DNA of 62,349 nt from Frigoribacterium sp. PhB116 (GTDB lineage Bacteria; Actinomycetota; Actinomycetes; Actinomycetales; Microbacteriaceae), in NCBI RefSeq assembly GCF_004364285.1, contig NZ_SOBE01000007.1:1-62349 (forward strand). The letters are read 5' to 3'. Positions 35,398 to 44,032 of this stretch are shown here, in pieces. The translations under genes were made by a program, and so were the position numbers. The notes under the pieces were generated by a model. It was not told where the DNA came from and ran no database searches. It saw only the letters and a program-made list of their open reading frames with translations. Position 1 is the stretch's first letter; each line of letters starts with the position of its first letter.

Positions 35398-35734
35398 ATG
35401 GCTGAGAGAGTTCGCAGAACGGACATCCCTCGAGGACGAAGCACCCGGAGTGCCCACGCAGGGTGTGCGAACGACGTGCGCGCAGCATGGACGCGGCATG
35501 GACGCGGCGTGCGCGCGGCGAGAGGCCTGGACGAGCACCCTCCTCCGGAACGGGGAGACCAGGGGAGGGTGCTCGAGGCGCCCCGGCCGGGTTCAGGCGA
35601 CCGGGATGTGCGCATCGACGTCGACGGGGCGGAGGTTCGGGTCGACCACCCCGCGTCGGTGCGTTGCGTCGACATTAGGGGCGTCGGGCGCGCCAGGACG
35701 AGGGGGTTGCCAATCGCTCGATGCCGAGCTATCT
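35398..35734. other. Non-coding gap with one strong hairpin
   Basis: A perfect 12-bp stem at 35532-35543/35564-35575 and two copies of GCATGGACGCG near 35487-35510. Open frames here are random; no gene is supported. The hairpin lies about 160 nt past the CNNM stop. Confidence 0.4.
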
Positions 35735-37072
35735 TCAGCTCTCGGCGAGGGGGCGGTCCTCTGCGGGTGGCTCGGCGTGGTGCTCCAAGGGCGTCACGCG
35801 CACCGTCGCGATCCGGTAGCCCTCCATGCGGACCACCTCCAGGGTGGCGCCGTCGACGGCGAGGGTGTCGCCGACGACCGCCAGTCGTCCGAGCGCGTCG
35901 AAGACCCAGCCCCCGACCGTCTCGTACGGGCCGTCGGGCAGCGCGACGCCGGTCTCCTCCTCGAGCTCCTCGACGATCATGCCGCCCTCGACCTCGCGGC
36001 TCTCACCCGCCTCCAGTGCGCCCCCGCCGCGGTCGCCGGTGTCGTACTCGTCGTAGATCTCGCCGACGAGCTCCTCGAGCAGGTCCTCCAGCGTGACGAT
36101 GCCGTCGGTCCCGCCGTACTCGTCGATGACCACCGCGATCTGGTGGCCGTCGTCGCGCATGGTGCTGAGCGCCGCCAGAACCTTGGTAGTGCCGGGCAGG
36201 GCGAGGATCGGCCGGGTGATGTCGGCGACGGTCGTCGCCTGGTCGCCGCCCGCCGCGGGCACCGACGCCATCAGGTCGCGGACGTGCACGAAGCCGAGCA
36301 CGTCGTCACGGCTGACGCCGACCACGGGGTAGCGCGAGTGCGGCAGGGCCAGCACGGCGCGGTAGCCGTCGCTGACGGACGAGTCGCCGCCGAGGAACGA
36401 CACGTCCGGCCGCGGCCTCATCACCTCGGCGACGCGGCGGTCGTCGGCGTCGAGCACGTCGGCGAGGATGCTGCGGCTGTCGCGGTCGATCTCGCTCGTG
36501 TTCGAGATGATGTCGCGGACCTCGTCGGCCGAGACCTCGTCCTCCTTCTGGTCGGGATCGAGCCCGAGGAGGCGCCCCACGGCGTTGGTGGACACCGACA
36601 GCAGCCAGATGACCGGTCGCATCAGCCGGGCGAGGGCGTTGAGCGGCGGCGCGAGCGCCTTCGTGAACGCGACGGACTTCTGCATCGCCAGGCGCTTCGG
36701 CACCAGCTCGCCGAACACGAGGGAGAGGTAGGCGACCACGAGCGTCATGCCGATCAGCGCGACGGTCGACGCCGTGCTCTCGGCGAGGCCGAGCGCCATC
36801 AGCCCCGGCACGAGGTCGGGCGCGATCGTCGAGGCGCCGTAGGCCGACGAGAAGAAGCCGGCGAGCGTGACTCCGATCTGCACGGCGGAGAGGAACGTGT
36901 TCGGGTTGCGGACGAGCTGCCCGATCTTCCTGCCGCGCTCGCCGCTGGCCTCGATCGCCCTGACCTGGCTGTCGCGCAGGGTGACGATCGCCATCTCGGT
37001 GCCCGCGAACACCCCGCCGATCAGCACGAAGAGAACGACGAGGCCGATGTTGAGCAGGGTGTCCGTGTCCAT
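35735..37072 (-). CDS. CNNM/CBS-domain membrane protein (hemolysin C family)
   Basis: A 445-residue transporter-like protein: CNNM membrane domain with about four helices (5-190, FAGTEMAIVTLRDSQ, FGELVPKRLA), a CBS pair (about 205-325) and a CorC/HlyC cytosolic domain (345-430). This family moves Mg2+/Co2+ or senses adenylates; the name hemolysin is historical. Divergent start region lies opposite a hairpin. No partner ORF of the same family is adjacent, although such genes often come in pairs. Confidence 0.9.
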   Translation of the reverse strand: MDTDTLLNIGLVVLFVLIGGVFAGTEMAIVTLRDSQVRAIEASGERGRKIGQLVRNPNTFLSAVQIGVTLAGFFSSAYGASTIAPDLVPGLMALGLAESTASTVALIGMTLVVAYLSLVFGELVPKRLAMQKSVAFTKALAPPLNALARLMRPVIWLLSVSTNAVGRLLGLDPDQKEDEVSADEVRDIISNTSEIDRDSRSILADVLDADDRRVAEVMRPRPDVSFLGGDSSVSDGYRAVLALPHSRYPVVGVSRDDVLGFVHVRDLMASVPAAGGDQATTVADITRPILALPGTTKVLAALSTMRDDGHQIAVVIDEYGGTDGIVTLEDLLEELVGEIYDEYDTGDRGGGALEAGESREVEGGMIVEELEEETGVALPDGPYETVGGWVFDALGRLAVVGDTLAVDGATLEVVRMEGYRIATVRVTPLEHHAEPPAEDRPLAES

Positions 37073-37181
37073 GCGCTCGATCCTGGCGGGGCGGACCGGG
37101 AGATCGCCCCGAACGTGCGCGAGGTGCACGCTCTGCACGTCGCGGGAGGCGCCTCGTCGGCTGGGTCTGCTGCCCTAGGCG

Positions 37182-37235
37182 ACGCGAGGGCGACGAAGCG
37201 ACGTGATGTTCCGCGTCGGTTCGTCGTTTCCGCGT
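37182..37235. terminator. Imperfect 22-nt-arm hairpin between VOC and CNNM genes
   Basis: Arms 37182-37203 and 37214-37235 pair at 17 of 22 positions, loop 10 nt. Downstream of the VOC gene on the minus strand. Confidence 0.5.
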
Positions 37236-37272
37236 AGTGACCGACCTGAGGAGGCGCGGGCGAGGGGGTGCG

Positions 37273-37641
37273 TCAGGCCCGGTCGTGCAGGGTCACGTGG
37301 TAGCCGTCGGGGTCGGCGAACGTGAAGGTGCGCCCGAAGGGGCCGTCGATCGGCTCGGCGACGACGGTCACGCCGGCCTCGACGAGGGCGTCGTGGATCG
37401 CCTGCACGTCGGTGGCGTGCAGCCAGAGCGCGACGCCGAGGCCGGGCTGGGCGACCGCATCGAGGTCGGTGCGGGGCAGGAGGCTCCGCAGGGCGAAGGC
37501 GATCGGCGTCGTCGTGAAGACGACGGCGTGCGGCGGGCCGGCGGGCGAGCGGACGAGGCCGAGGTGGGTCTCGTAGAACGCCCGGGAGGCGTCGAGGTCG
37601 CGGACCTGGAGGGAGACGAAGTCGGGGCCGGTGACGGGCAT
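37273..37641 (-). CDS. VOC-family (glyoxalase/dioxygenase-like) protein
   Basis: A 122-residue vicinal-oxygen-chelate protein: FVSLQVRDLDASRAFYE opening, FALRSLLPR and the closing GRTFTFADPDGYHVTLHD. Members include glyoxalases, extradiol dioxygenases and antibiotic-binding proteins; the metal-binding residues are partly preserved, so an exact activity is not assignable. Divergent from a MarR gene, with two identical operators between, which suggests that a compound sensed by MarR is the VOC target. Confidence 0.85.
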   Translation of the reverse strand: MPVTGPDFVSLQVRDLDASRAFYETHLGLVRSPAGPPHAVVFTTTPIAFALRSLLPRTDLDAVAQPGLGVALWLHATDVQAIHDALVEAGVTVVAEPIDGPFGRTFTFADPDGYHVTLHDRA

Positions 37642-37700
37642 GGGTGTTCCTGTGCTGATCGGGGTGAGGTGACGGCGTGGCGAGGCGACGCGGCCTTGTG

Positions 37701-37744
37701 TGTCAGTCTTCTGACACGGATCAACCTATGTCAGACTGCTGACA
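37701..37744. promoter_or_regulatory. Twin MarR operators, TGTCAG-N4-CTGACA
   Basis: Two 16-bp palindromes, 37701-37716 (TGTCAGTCTTCTGACA) and 37729-37744 (TGTCAGACTGCTGACA), spaced 28 bp centre to centre. The second reaches the MarR start codon. Likely autoregulation plus control of the divergent VOC gene. Confidence 0.85.
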
Positions 37745-38187
37745 TGAGTCAAGGGATCGACCTCGAGACGTCGCTGGGCTACCTGCTCAAGGAGGCGTCG
37801 AGCGCTCTGCGGACGGCGATGGAGGAGGTGCTCCGGCCGCTCGGCATGACGGTCACGCACTACTCGTGCCTCGAGCTGCTCGCGCAGCGGCCGGGGCTGT
37901 CGAACTCCGAGCTCGCCCGTGGGGCCTTCGTGACCCGGCAGTCGATGAACGTCCTGCTCCAGGCCCTCGAGCGCGACGGGTCGGTGACCCGGCCCGCGGA
38001 GGCGCCGGTCGGCAAGGCGCTGCCCGCCCGCCTGACGCCGGCGGGGCGGCGACGCCTCGCGGCGGCGACCGCGGCGGTGCGCGGCGTCGAGCTGCGGATG
38101 CTCTCGGGGATGAGCGAGGCCGACCGGCCCGAGGCGCGCCGCCTGCTGCGCAGCATGGTGGAGTCGCTCCGCGGCGACGTGGCCTGA
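37744..38187 (+). CDS. MarR-family transcriptional regulator
   Basis: A 147-residue MarR protein with a winged helix-turn-helix (about 55-110; LSNSELARGAFVTRQSMNVLLQALE) and dimer helices at both ends. Its ATG is inside the second of two operators, with no ribosome site, so translation may be leaderless or autorepressed tightly. Divergent from the VOC gene. Confidence 0.9.
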   Translation: MSQGIDLETSLGYLLKEASSALRTAMEEVLRPLGMTVTHYSCLELLAQRPGLSNSELARGAFVTRQSMNVLLQALERDGSVTRPAEAPVGKALPARLTPAGRRRLAAATAAVRGVELRMLSGMSEADRPEARRLLRSMVESLRGDVA

Positions 38188-38211
38188 CGCAGGCGTGTCA
38201 GGCCACGAGGG

Positions 38212-39540
38212 TCAGGCCCGGCGTCGGAGGCGCGCAGCCGTTGTGAGGACCCCGCCGAGCAGCAGCGCCAGGGCGGCGATCCCGGCGGGCAGCGCGGACT
38301 CCGTGCCCGTGTAGGCGAGGGACCCGCCCCGAGTCGCCACCACGGTGTTGACCGGGACGCCGGCCGGCCCGGCGGGCGTCACGACCGGCGCCGCGGCGGC
38401 GGCCGAGACGGTGAACGGCGCGACGGCGGCGGCCAGCGAGGTGTCGGACGTCTCTGTGTCGATCACGACCGCGGTGGTGCCGAAGTCGCCGGCGGGAAGC
38501 ACGAACCGGGCCGAGAAGGTGCCGTCGGCAGCGATGGGCACGAGCGCCGAGGCAGGCCCGTCCGTGGCCGAGTACTGCACCGGCTCGTGGTCGAAGAAGT
38601 CCTCGTCGGGTGCGGCCTCGGCCTGCTCCGCCGTCGTGACCAGCGAGGTCAGGTCGGCTGCCGCCTCCTCGGCGGGTGCGTCGACGGGCGCGTCGGACGA
38701 CGATCCGCCGGAGCCGAACGCGAAGCCGAAGCCCTCGTCGACGTCGTCCGGCGCGCCGACGACGACGACCACGGCCTGGCCGGGCAGCCCGCCGGAGCCG
38801 GTGACGGTCACGATGCCGGCGGCGGCGCCGACGGGGGCGACGACGACCGGGGCCGGGATCGGATCCGTGACGGCCACCTCCGTGCTGCTGGTGGTGCCGT
38901 GCGCGTCGCTCACGGTCACCGTCAGGGTGCCGAGGGGGAGGTCGGTAGGCACCTCGACATCGAAGTACACGGAGCCGCTGGCGTCGAAGACGAACGGCAG
39001 CTGGTCAGGGTAGAGGGAGAAGACGTCGTCGGGCGAGACGGCGTCGCCGTCGACCCTGGCGGAGACGGCGTCGCCGGCCGTGAAGCCCTCCACGAAGACG
39101 GAGAAGGTCGATCCGGGGTGCGCGGCGCCCGGGTAGACCCCGACGCTCGGCTCGACTTCGGGAGCGACGACCACGACGGTGCCGGCACCCTGCGCGGTGG
39201 GGACCGAGGCGTCGGTGGCGGTGGCGGCGGCCGGCTCGGCGGCGGCGGTCGGGGCCGGTGCCGGGTCGGTGGTCGGCGCGGGCCGCCGGCCGACCGCAGT
39301 GTTGCCCGGGGTCGTGGTCGGCGCGGGCGTCGAGGAGGCGGCGTCGGCCGGGTCCGCGGGTGCGGGCGCGTCCGACGGGGCGGCGGCGGGCGCGGCGGCA
39401 GAGGCAGCGTCCGGGGCGGCCGTGGTCGACGTCGCGGCGGTCGGCGCGTCGTCGGCGAAGGCGGCGGTGGGCACGAGGACGAGCGCGGCGGTGAGGGCGG
39501 CGGCGCCCGCGGACGTGCGGAGGCGGTGGGACGTGGTCAT
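38212..39540 (-). CDS. Secreted LAYTG wall-anchored protein, Ala/Pro-rich
   Basis: A 442-residue surface protein: signal peptide ending AFADD, an Ala/Pro/Thr-rich stalk (30-120), a central beta-rich region (about 125-390, with VYPGAAHPGSTFSV and two Ig-like blocks), then LAYTG near residue 415 with a membrane helix and RLRRRA tail. Sorted by a class E-like sortase. GGGGAAG precedes the ATG. No enzyme motif; probably an adhesin or coat protein. Third sortase substrate in the window. Confidence 0.8.
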   Translation of the reverse strand: MTTSHRLRTSAGAAALTAALVLVPTAAFADDAPTAATSTTAAPDAASAAAPAAAPSDAPAPADPADAASSTPAPTTTPGNTAVGRRPAPTTDPAPAPTAAAEPAAATATDASVPTAQGAGTVVVVAPEVEPSVGVYPGAAHPGSTFSVFVEGFTAGDAVSARVDGDAVSPDDVFSLYPDQLPFVFDASGSVYFDVEVPTDLPLGTLTVTVSDAHGTTSSTEVAVTDPIPAPVVVAPVGAAAGIVTVTGSGGLPGQAVVVVVGAPDDVDEGFGFAFGSGGSSSDAPVDAPAEEAAADLTSLVTTAEQAEAAPDEDFFDHEPVQYSATDGPASALVPIAADGTFSARFVLPAGDFGTTAVVIDTETSDTSLAAAVAPFTVSAAAAAPVVTPAGPAGVPVNTVVATRGGSLAYTGTESALPAGIAALALLLGGVLTTAARLRRRA

Positions 39541-39744
39541 GTGGTCTTCCCCAGGGAGCAGGACGCCTCGGGCGGGCGCCGTCACGCCGACCGTAGGGTG
39601 CACCCACCCGTCGGCACGGGCCCCCGAACGAGTCGGACGGGTTGCCGTGACCAGATCGTTGCCCGAACGTCCCCCGTCCCGAGTCTCACGGGGGACGTGA
39701 CGTGCCTTCGCTCGGCGTCGAGGCACCGGGTTGCGGTCGCTGGC

Positions 39745-39763
39745 TAAGGGTAGGCTAACCTCA
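39745..39763 (+). promoter_or_regulatory. IdeR/DtxR iron box before the siderophore ABC operon
   Basis: TAAGGGTAGGCTAACCTCA matches 16 of 19 positions of the DtxR consensus. TAGGCT inside it matches the -10 pattern TANNNT, so a bound repressor would block RNA polymerase. Confidence 0.85.
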
Positions 39764-39769
39764 GTCCTC

Positions 39770-40732
39770 GTGACCTCGCCCGACACGGCCCTCCTGCCGC
39801 CCGCCTCCTCGGCTCCGCCTGCCGACCTGCCTGCCGACCTGCCGGCCGTGGCGGCCGAGCCGGTCGTGCCCGGTGCGCAGGTCGAGGCGACCGCCCTCGT
39901 GGCCGACGGCGTCTCGGTCTCGTACGGCGCCTCCGACGTGGTGCACGCCGCCCGGCTCGAGCTGCGTCCCGGCCGGGTCACCGCGCTCGTCGGCCCCAAC
40001 GGCAGCGGCAAGTCGACGCTGCTCCGCACCGCCGCCCGGCTGCAGCGGGCGCGGGCGGGGACGCTGTCGCTCGAGCAGCAGCCTCTCCAGCAGGCCGAGG
40101 CGTCTGCGGCGCCGACCGACGGCCTGGCCCTCTCGGTCCGCGACTTCGCCCGGCACGTCGCCCTCCTCACGCAGGGACGCCCGGTGCCGAGCGGCCTCAG
40201 CGTGCGCGACGTCGTCCAGTTCGGCCGCTACCCGCACCGCGGGCGCTGGGGCAGGGCCGACCCGGGAGGCGCGGCGGCCGTCGACCGCGCCCTGCAGCTC
40301 ACCGGCGTGGCCGACCTGGCCGAGCGCGGCGTCGACCAGCTCTCCGGCGGGCAGCTGCAGCGGGTCTGGCTCGCCAGCTGCCTCGCGCAGCAGACCGGGG
40401 TGCTGCTGCTCGACGAGCCCACCACCTACCTCGACCTGCGCTACCAGGTCGAGCTGCTCGACCTGGTGCGCGACCTCGCCGACGAGTCGCAGATCGCCGT
40501 CGGCGTCGTGCTGCACGATCTCGACCAGGCCGCGGCGCTCGCCGACACGGTCGTCCTGCTGCACGAGGGCCGCGTCCGAGCCACGGGCACGCCCGCCGAC
40601 GTGCTGACCCCCGACCTCCTCTCCGAGGTCTGGGGCATCGACATCGAGGTCGACACCGATCCCTCCACCGGCCGGCTCCGCACCCGTGCGGTCGCCCGTC
40701 ACCACACCAGAACCGAGAGGCTCCACCCATGA
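39770..40732 (+). CDS. Iron-siderophore ABC transporter ATPase (FecE type)
   Basis: A 320-residue ATPase: Walker A GPNGSGKST, signature LSGGQLQR, Walker B LLLDEPTTYLD, with the FecE/FhuC-like H-loop VLHDLDQA. Preceded by an Ala/Pro-rich 40-residue tail. The GTG at 39770 has no ribosome site; -10 at 39751-39756 suggests leaderless mRNA starting at the iron box. Energises import of a ferric siderophore through the 41726-43861 permease. Iron-repressed. Confidence 0.92.
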   Translation: MTSPDTALLPPASSAPPADLPADLPAVAAEPVVPGAQVEATALVADGVSVSYGASDVVHAARLELRPGRVTALVGPNGSGKSTLLRTAARLQRARAGTLSLEQQPLQQAEASAAPTDGLALSVRDFARHVALLTQGRPVPSGLSVRDVVQFGRYPHRGRWGRADPGGAAAVDRALQLTGVADLAERGVDQLSGGQLQRVWLASCLAQQTGVLLLDEPTTYLDLRYQVELLDLVRDLADESQIAVGVVLHDLDQAAALADTVVLLHEGRVRATGTPADVLTPDLLSEVWGIDIEVDTDPSTGRLRTRAVARHHTRTERLHP

Positions 40733-41721
40733 CCAGCAGACGACGCGTCCTCGCCGTCACCGCCCTCGCCGCCTCGGCCGCCCTCGCGCTGGCCGGCTGC
40801 GGCACCACCGAGGAGGCGGCCGACGGCTCGACCACCGGCTCGGGCTCGGGCGAGCAGATCACGCTCACCGACGGCACGGGCACCGAGATCACCCTCGACG
40901 GTCCGGCGACGAAGGTCGTCGGCACCGAGTGGAACGTCGTCGGCGACCTCGTCTCGCTCGGCGTCGAGCCCGTGGGCGTCGCCGACGTCGAGGGCTACGA
41001 GGCGTGGTCGTCGGCCGTGCCGCTCACGGGGGACCCGACCGACATCGGGACCCGCGGCGAGCCCAGCGTCGAGACCGTCGCCTCCCTGGCTCCCGACCTG
41101 ATCGTCGCGACCACCGACCTGCCCGCGGACGCCGTCGAGCAGCTGCGCGACATCGCGCCGGTGCTGCAGGTGGTCTCGGCCGACGCCTCCGACCAGATCG
41201 GCCAGATGGAGACGAACTTCGGGATGATCGCCACGGCGACGGGCACCGGCGAGCGGGCCGACCAGGTGCTCGACGCCTACACGAAGGCGGTGCTCGACGG
41301 CGAGCAGGCGCTGGCCGACGCCGGTCTGGCCGGCACGGAGTTCGCCTTCGCGGACGGCTACGTCGACGCTGGCCAGGTGAGCATCCGGCCCTACGCCCCG
41401 GGTTCGCTCATCAGCGAGGTCACGACGTCGCTCGGCATGGTGAACGCCTGGACGCTCGAGGGCGACCCGGCCTACGGCCTCGCCTCGACCGACGTCGAGG
41501 GGCTGACGCAGCTGCCCCCCGACACGCAGTTCCTGTACTTCTCGAACGCCGTGGACGGCGACCCGTTCGCCGACACGCTCTCGTCGAACGCCGTCTGGCA
41601 GTCGCTGCCGTTCGTGCAGTCGGGCGACGTGCACCGCCTGCCCGACGGCGTCTGGGTCTTCGGCGGACCTGCCTCGATGACGGCCTACGTCGACGCGCTC
41701 GTCGAGACGCTGACGGCCTGA
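40729..41721 (+). CDS. Iron-siderophore ABC substrate-binding lipoprotein
   Basis: A 330-residue FecB/FhuD-type binding protein: lipobox LAGC, ITLTDGTGTEITLDGPATKVV entry, VETVASLAPDLIV hinge and long helix. ATGA overlap with the ATPase stop. Captures a ferric siderophore (type not predictable) outside the membrane. Confidence 0.9.
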   Translation: MTSRRRVLAVTALAASAALALAGCGTTEEAADGSTTGSGSGEQITLTDGTGTEITLDGPATKVVGTEWNVVGDLVSLGVEPVGVADVEGYEAWSSAVPLTGDPTDIGTRGEPSVETVASLAPDLIVATTDLPADAVEQLRDIAPVLQVVSADASDQIGQMETNFGMIATATGTGERADQVLDAYTKAVLDGEQALADAGLAGTEFAFADGYVDAGQVSIRPYAPGSLISEVTTSLGMVNAWTLEGDPAYGLASTDVEGLTQLPPDTQFLYFSNAVDGDPFADTLSSNAVWQSLPFVQSGDVHRLPDGVWVFGGPASMTAYVDALVETLTA

Positions 41722-41725
41722 CCCG

Positions 41726-43861
41726 GTGACCGTCACGGAGCCGGCGCCCGTCGCCGACGCGCCGCCCGTCGCCGACGGGGCTCCCGTCCCTGCGGACCTG
41801 CTGGAGGGGCGGGTCGCGCCCCCGCCCCGTGCCGGTCTCGGCGCCGTGGCGGTCGTCGTCGTGCTGGCGGGGGCCGTCGTGCTCCTCGCCCTCGTCGACG
41901 TCACGCAGGGCACCGCGGCGGTCGGGCCACGCGAGGTGTGGCGGGCCCTGACGGGCTCCGCGACCGCGGGCGACGCCTCCGTCGTCGTGGCGTCGCGCCT
42001 GCCGCGGATGGCGGCGGCGATCCTCGTCGGCGTGGCCCTCGGCGCCGCGGGTGCGGCGTTGCAGACCGTCAGCCGCAACGTCCTGGCGTCGCCGGACACC
42101 CTCGCGGTGAACGCCGGCGCGTACGCGGCCCTCGCCGTCGCGTCGGTGACCGGTCTCTCGCTGCCGTTGGTCGCCTCCTCGGGCATCGCGTTCGTCGGCG
42201 GGCTGCTCGCCGCGGGCGTCGTCCTCGCCCTGTCGGGCCTCGGCTCGGGGTCGGTGCGGCTCGTGCTCGCGGGCAGCGCGCTGGCGCTGGGGCTCGCCAG
42301 CGTGACGAGCGCGCTGCTGCTGCTGTTCCCGCGCGAGACCGCGGGGCTCTACCAGTGGGGGCAGGGCAGCGTCGGGCAGAACGGCTTCTCGTCGGTCGCC
42401 CAGATGGCCCCGGTCGTGCTCGTCGGCCTCGTCGTCGTGCTGCTCATGACGCGCCGGCTGGACGCGCTCGGCCTCGGCGACGACGCGGCCCGCAGCGTCG
42501 GGGTCGACGTGCGCACCACCCGCGTCGTCACCGTCGTCGCGTCGGTGCTGCTCTCGGCCGGGGCGGTCACCGTCGCCGGGCCGATCGGCTTCGTCGGGCT
42601 CTGCGCCCCCGCGTTCGTGCGGCCGCTGCGTCGGCTCGTGCCGAGCGTCCGCCGCACCTGGGTCTTCGTGTCGCTGGCCGGGCTCGCGGGCGCCGTCGTG
42701 GTGCTCGCGTCGGACGTGCTGCTGCGCGCCGTGGTGGGCGCGGAGGCGTCGGTCCAGGTGCCGACCGGCATCGTCACGTCGATCGTCGGCGCGCTCGTGC
42801 TCGTCGTGCTGGCCTTCCGGGCGGCGGACCACGGCGGGTCGACCCCGACCGAGCAGCACCGGGTGGTCTCGCGGCGCCGCTTCGTGCTCGTGCTCGCCGC
42901 GCTCGTGGTCGTGCTGGTCGGCGTGGCCGTCGCCGGGGTGCTGCTCGGCGACGCCGTGCTGCTGCTCGGCGACGTCGCCAACTGGGCGACCGGGCGGGCT
43001 GGTCCGGTCGTCAGCTACGTGCTGGACACCCGGGTGCCGCGGGTCGTCGCCGCCCTGCTGGCCGGGGCTGCGCTCGCCCTCGCCGGGGGGCTCGTGCAGT
43101 CGGTGACGCGGAACCCGCTGGCGGAGCCGAGCATCCTCGGCGTCTCCGGGGGAGCCGGGCTCGGCGCCGTCGTCGCGGTCACGAGCGTGCCCGCGATCTC
43201 GGGCTGGGGCGTCGTCGGGGCCGCGTTCGCCGGGGCCGTCATCGCGGCGGCGGTCGTCTTCGGCCTGGCCGCACGCGGCGGGTTCCCGCAGGACCGGCTC
43301 GTGCTGATCGGCGTCGGGGTGGCCGCCGCGACCGCCGCGGCCATCAGCCTGCTGATCGTCCTGACCGACCCGTTCAACGGGGCGAAGGCGCTGACCTGGC
43401 TGTCGGGGTCGACCTACGGCCGCTCGTTCGCCGACTCGGTGCCGGTCGCCCTCGCGCTGGTCGTCGGCCTCGTCGCCGCGGGGACGAGCCACCGGGCACT
43501 CGACCTCGTCGCCCTCGACGACGACACCCCCCGGCTGCTCGGCGTCTCGCTGTCGAGGTCGCGCCTGCTCTTCCTGTCGCTCGCGGTGCTGCTGACCGCC
43601 GCCGCGGTCGCCGCCGTCGGGGTGGTCGCGTTCGTCGGGCTGGTCGCCCCGCACGCCGCCCGCTCGCTCGTCGGAGCCCGGCACTCCCGCGTGCTGCCCG
43701 TCGCCGTCGTGCTCGGCGCGGCGCTCGTCGGCCTCGCGGACGTCCTCGGCCGCACGGTCATCGCCCCGGCCCAGCTCGGCGCGGGGCTGCTCACCGCGCT
43801 GATCGGGACGCCGTACTTCGTGTGGCTCCTCTGGCGCGGCCGCGCCGCCCACCAGCGCTAG
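41726..43861 (+). CDS. Fused double FecCD-type siderophore permease
   Basis: A 711-residue protein joining two complete FecCD/BtuC permeases (about 35-355 and 365-711), each with about ten helices and the hallmarks PRxxAAxLxGAAL, NPLAEPSILGVSGGA and VGVVAFVGLVAPHAAR. Fusion of the two subunits is known in some actinobacteria. GTG start 5 nt after the binding-protein stop. Works with the ATPase and lipoprotein just upstream. Confidence 0.9.
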   Translation: MTVTEPAPVADAPPVADGAPVPADLLEGRVAPPPRAGLGAVAVVVVLAGAVVLLALVDVTQGTAAVGPREVWRALTGSATAGDASVVVASRLPRMAAAILVGVALGAAGAALQTVSRNVLASPDTLAVNAGAYAALAVASVTGLSLPLVASSGIAFVGGLLAAGVVLALSGLGSGSVRLVLAGSALALGLASVTSALLLLFPRETAGLYQWGQGSVGQNGFSSVAQMAPVVLVGLVVVLLMTRRLDALGLGDDAARSVGVDVRTTRVVTVVASVLLSAGAVTVAGPIGFVGLCAPAFVRPLRRLVPSVRRTWVFVSLAGLAGAVVVLASDVLLRAVVGAEASVQVPTGIVTSIVGALVLVVLAFRAADHGGSTPTEQHRVVSRRRFVLVLAALVVVLVGVAVAGVLLGDAVLLLGDVANWATGRAGPVVSYVLDTRVPRVVAALLAGAALALAGGLVQSVTRNPLAEPSILGVSGGAGLGAVVAVTSVPAISGWGVVGAAFAGAVIAAAVVFGLAARGGFPQDRLVLIGVGVAAATAAAISLLIVLTDPFNGAKALTWLSGSTYGRSFADSVPVALALVVGLVAAGTSHRALDLVALDDDTPRLLGVSLSRSRLLFLSLAVLLTAAAVAAVGVVAFVGLVAPHAARSLVGARHSRVLPVAVVLGAALVGLADVLGRTVIAPAQLGAGLLTALIGTPYFVWLLWRGRAAHQR

Positions 43862-44032
43862 CTCCTGCCTCTCCTCCTGCCACCGCGCCTCCTGCCGTCG
43901 GTGTCACCACGAGTGGTCCGAATTCGGCCCTGCCGGTCGTCTGGACGACACTTCCTGACCATTCGGCGAGGCAGCGTCGTCAGTCGTCGGCCAGCCGGGG
44001 GCGATGTCGGAGGCGGGGCGTAAGTTCCGAGC

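Noticed and set aside
35450-35734. Plus-strand ORF running into the CNNM region
   Set aside because: Composition is random and it becomes the antisense of CNNM; no ribosome site.
41420-43852. 810-codon minus-strand frame opposite the FecCD permease
   Set aside because: Asp/Arg/Gly-rich shadow without motif.
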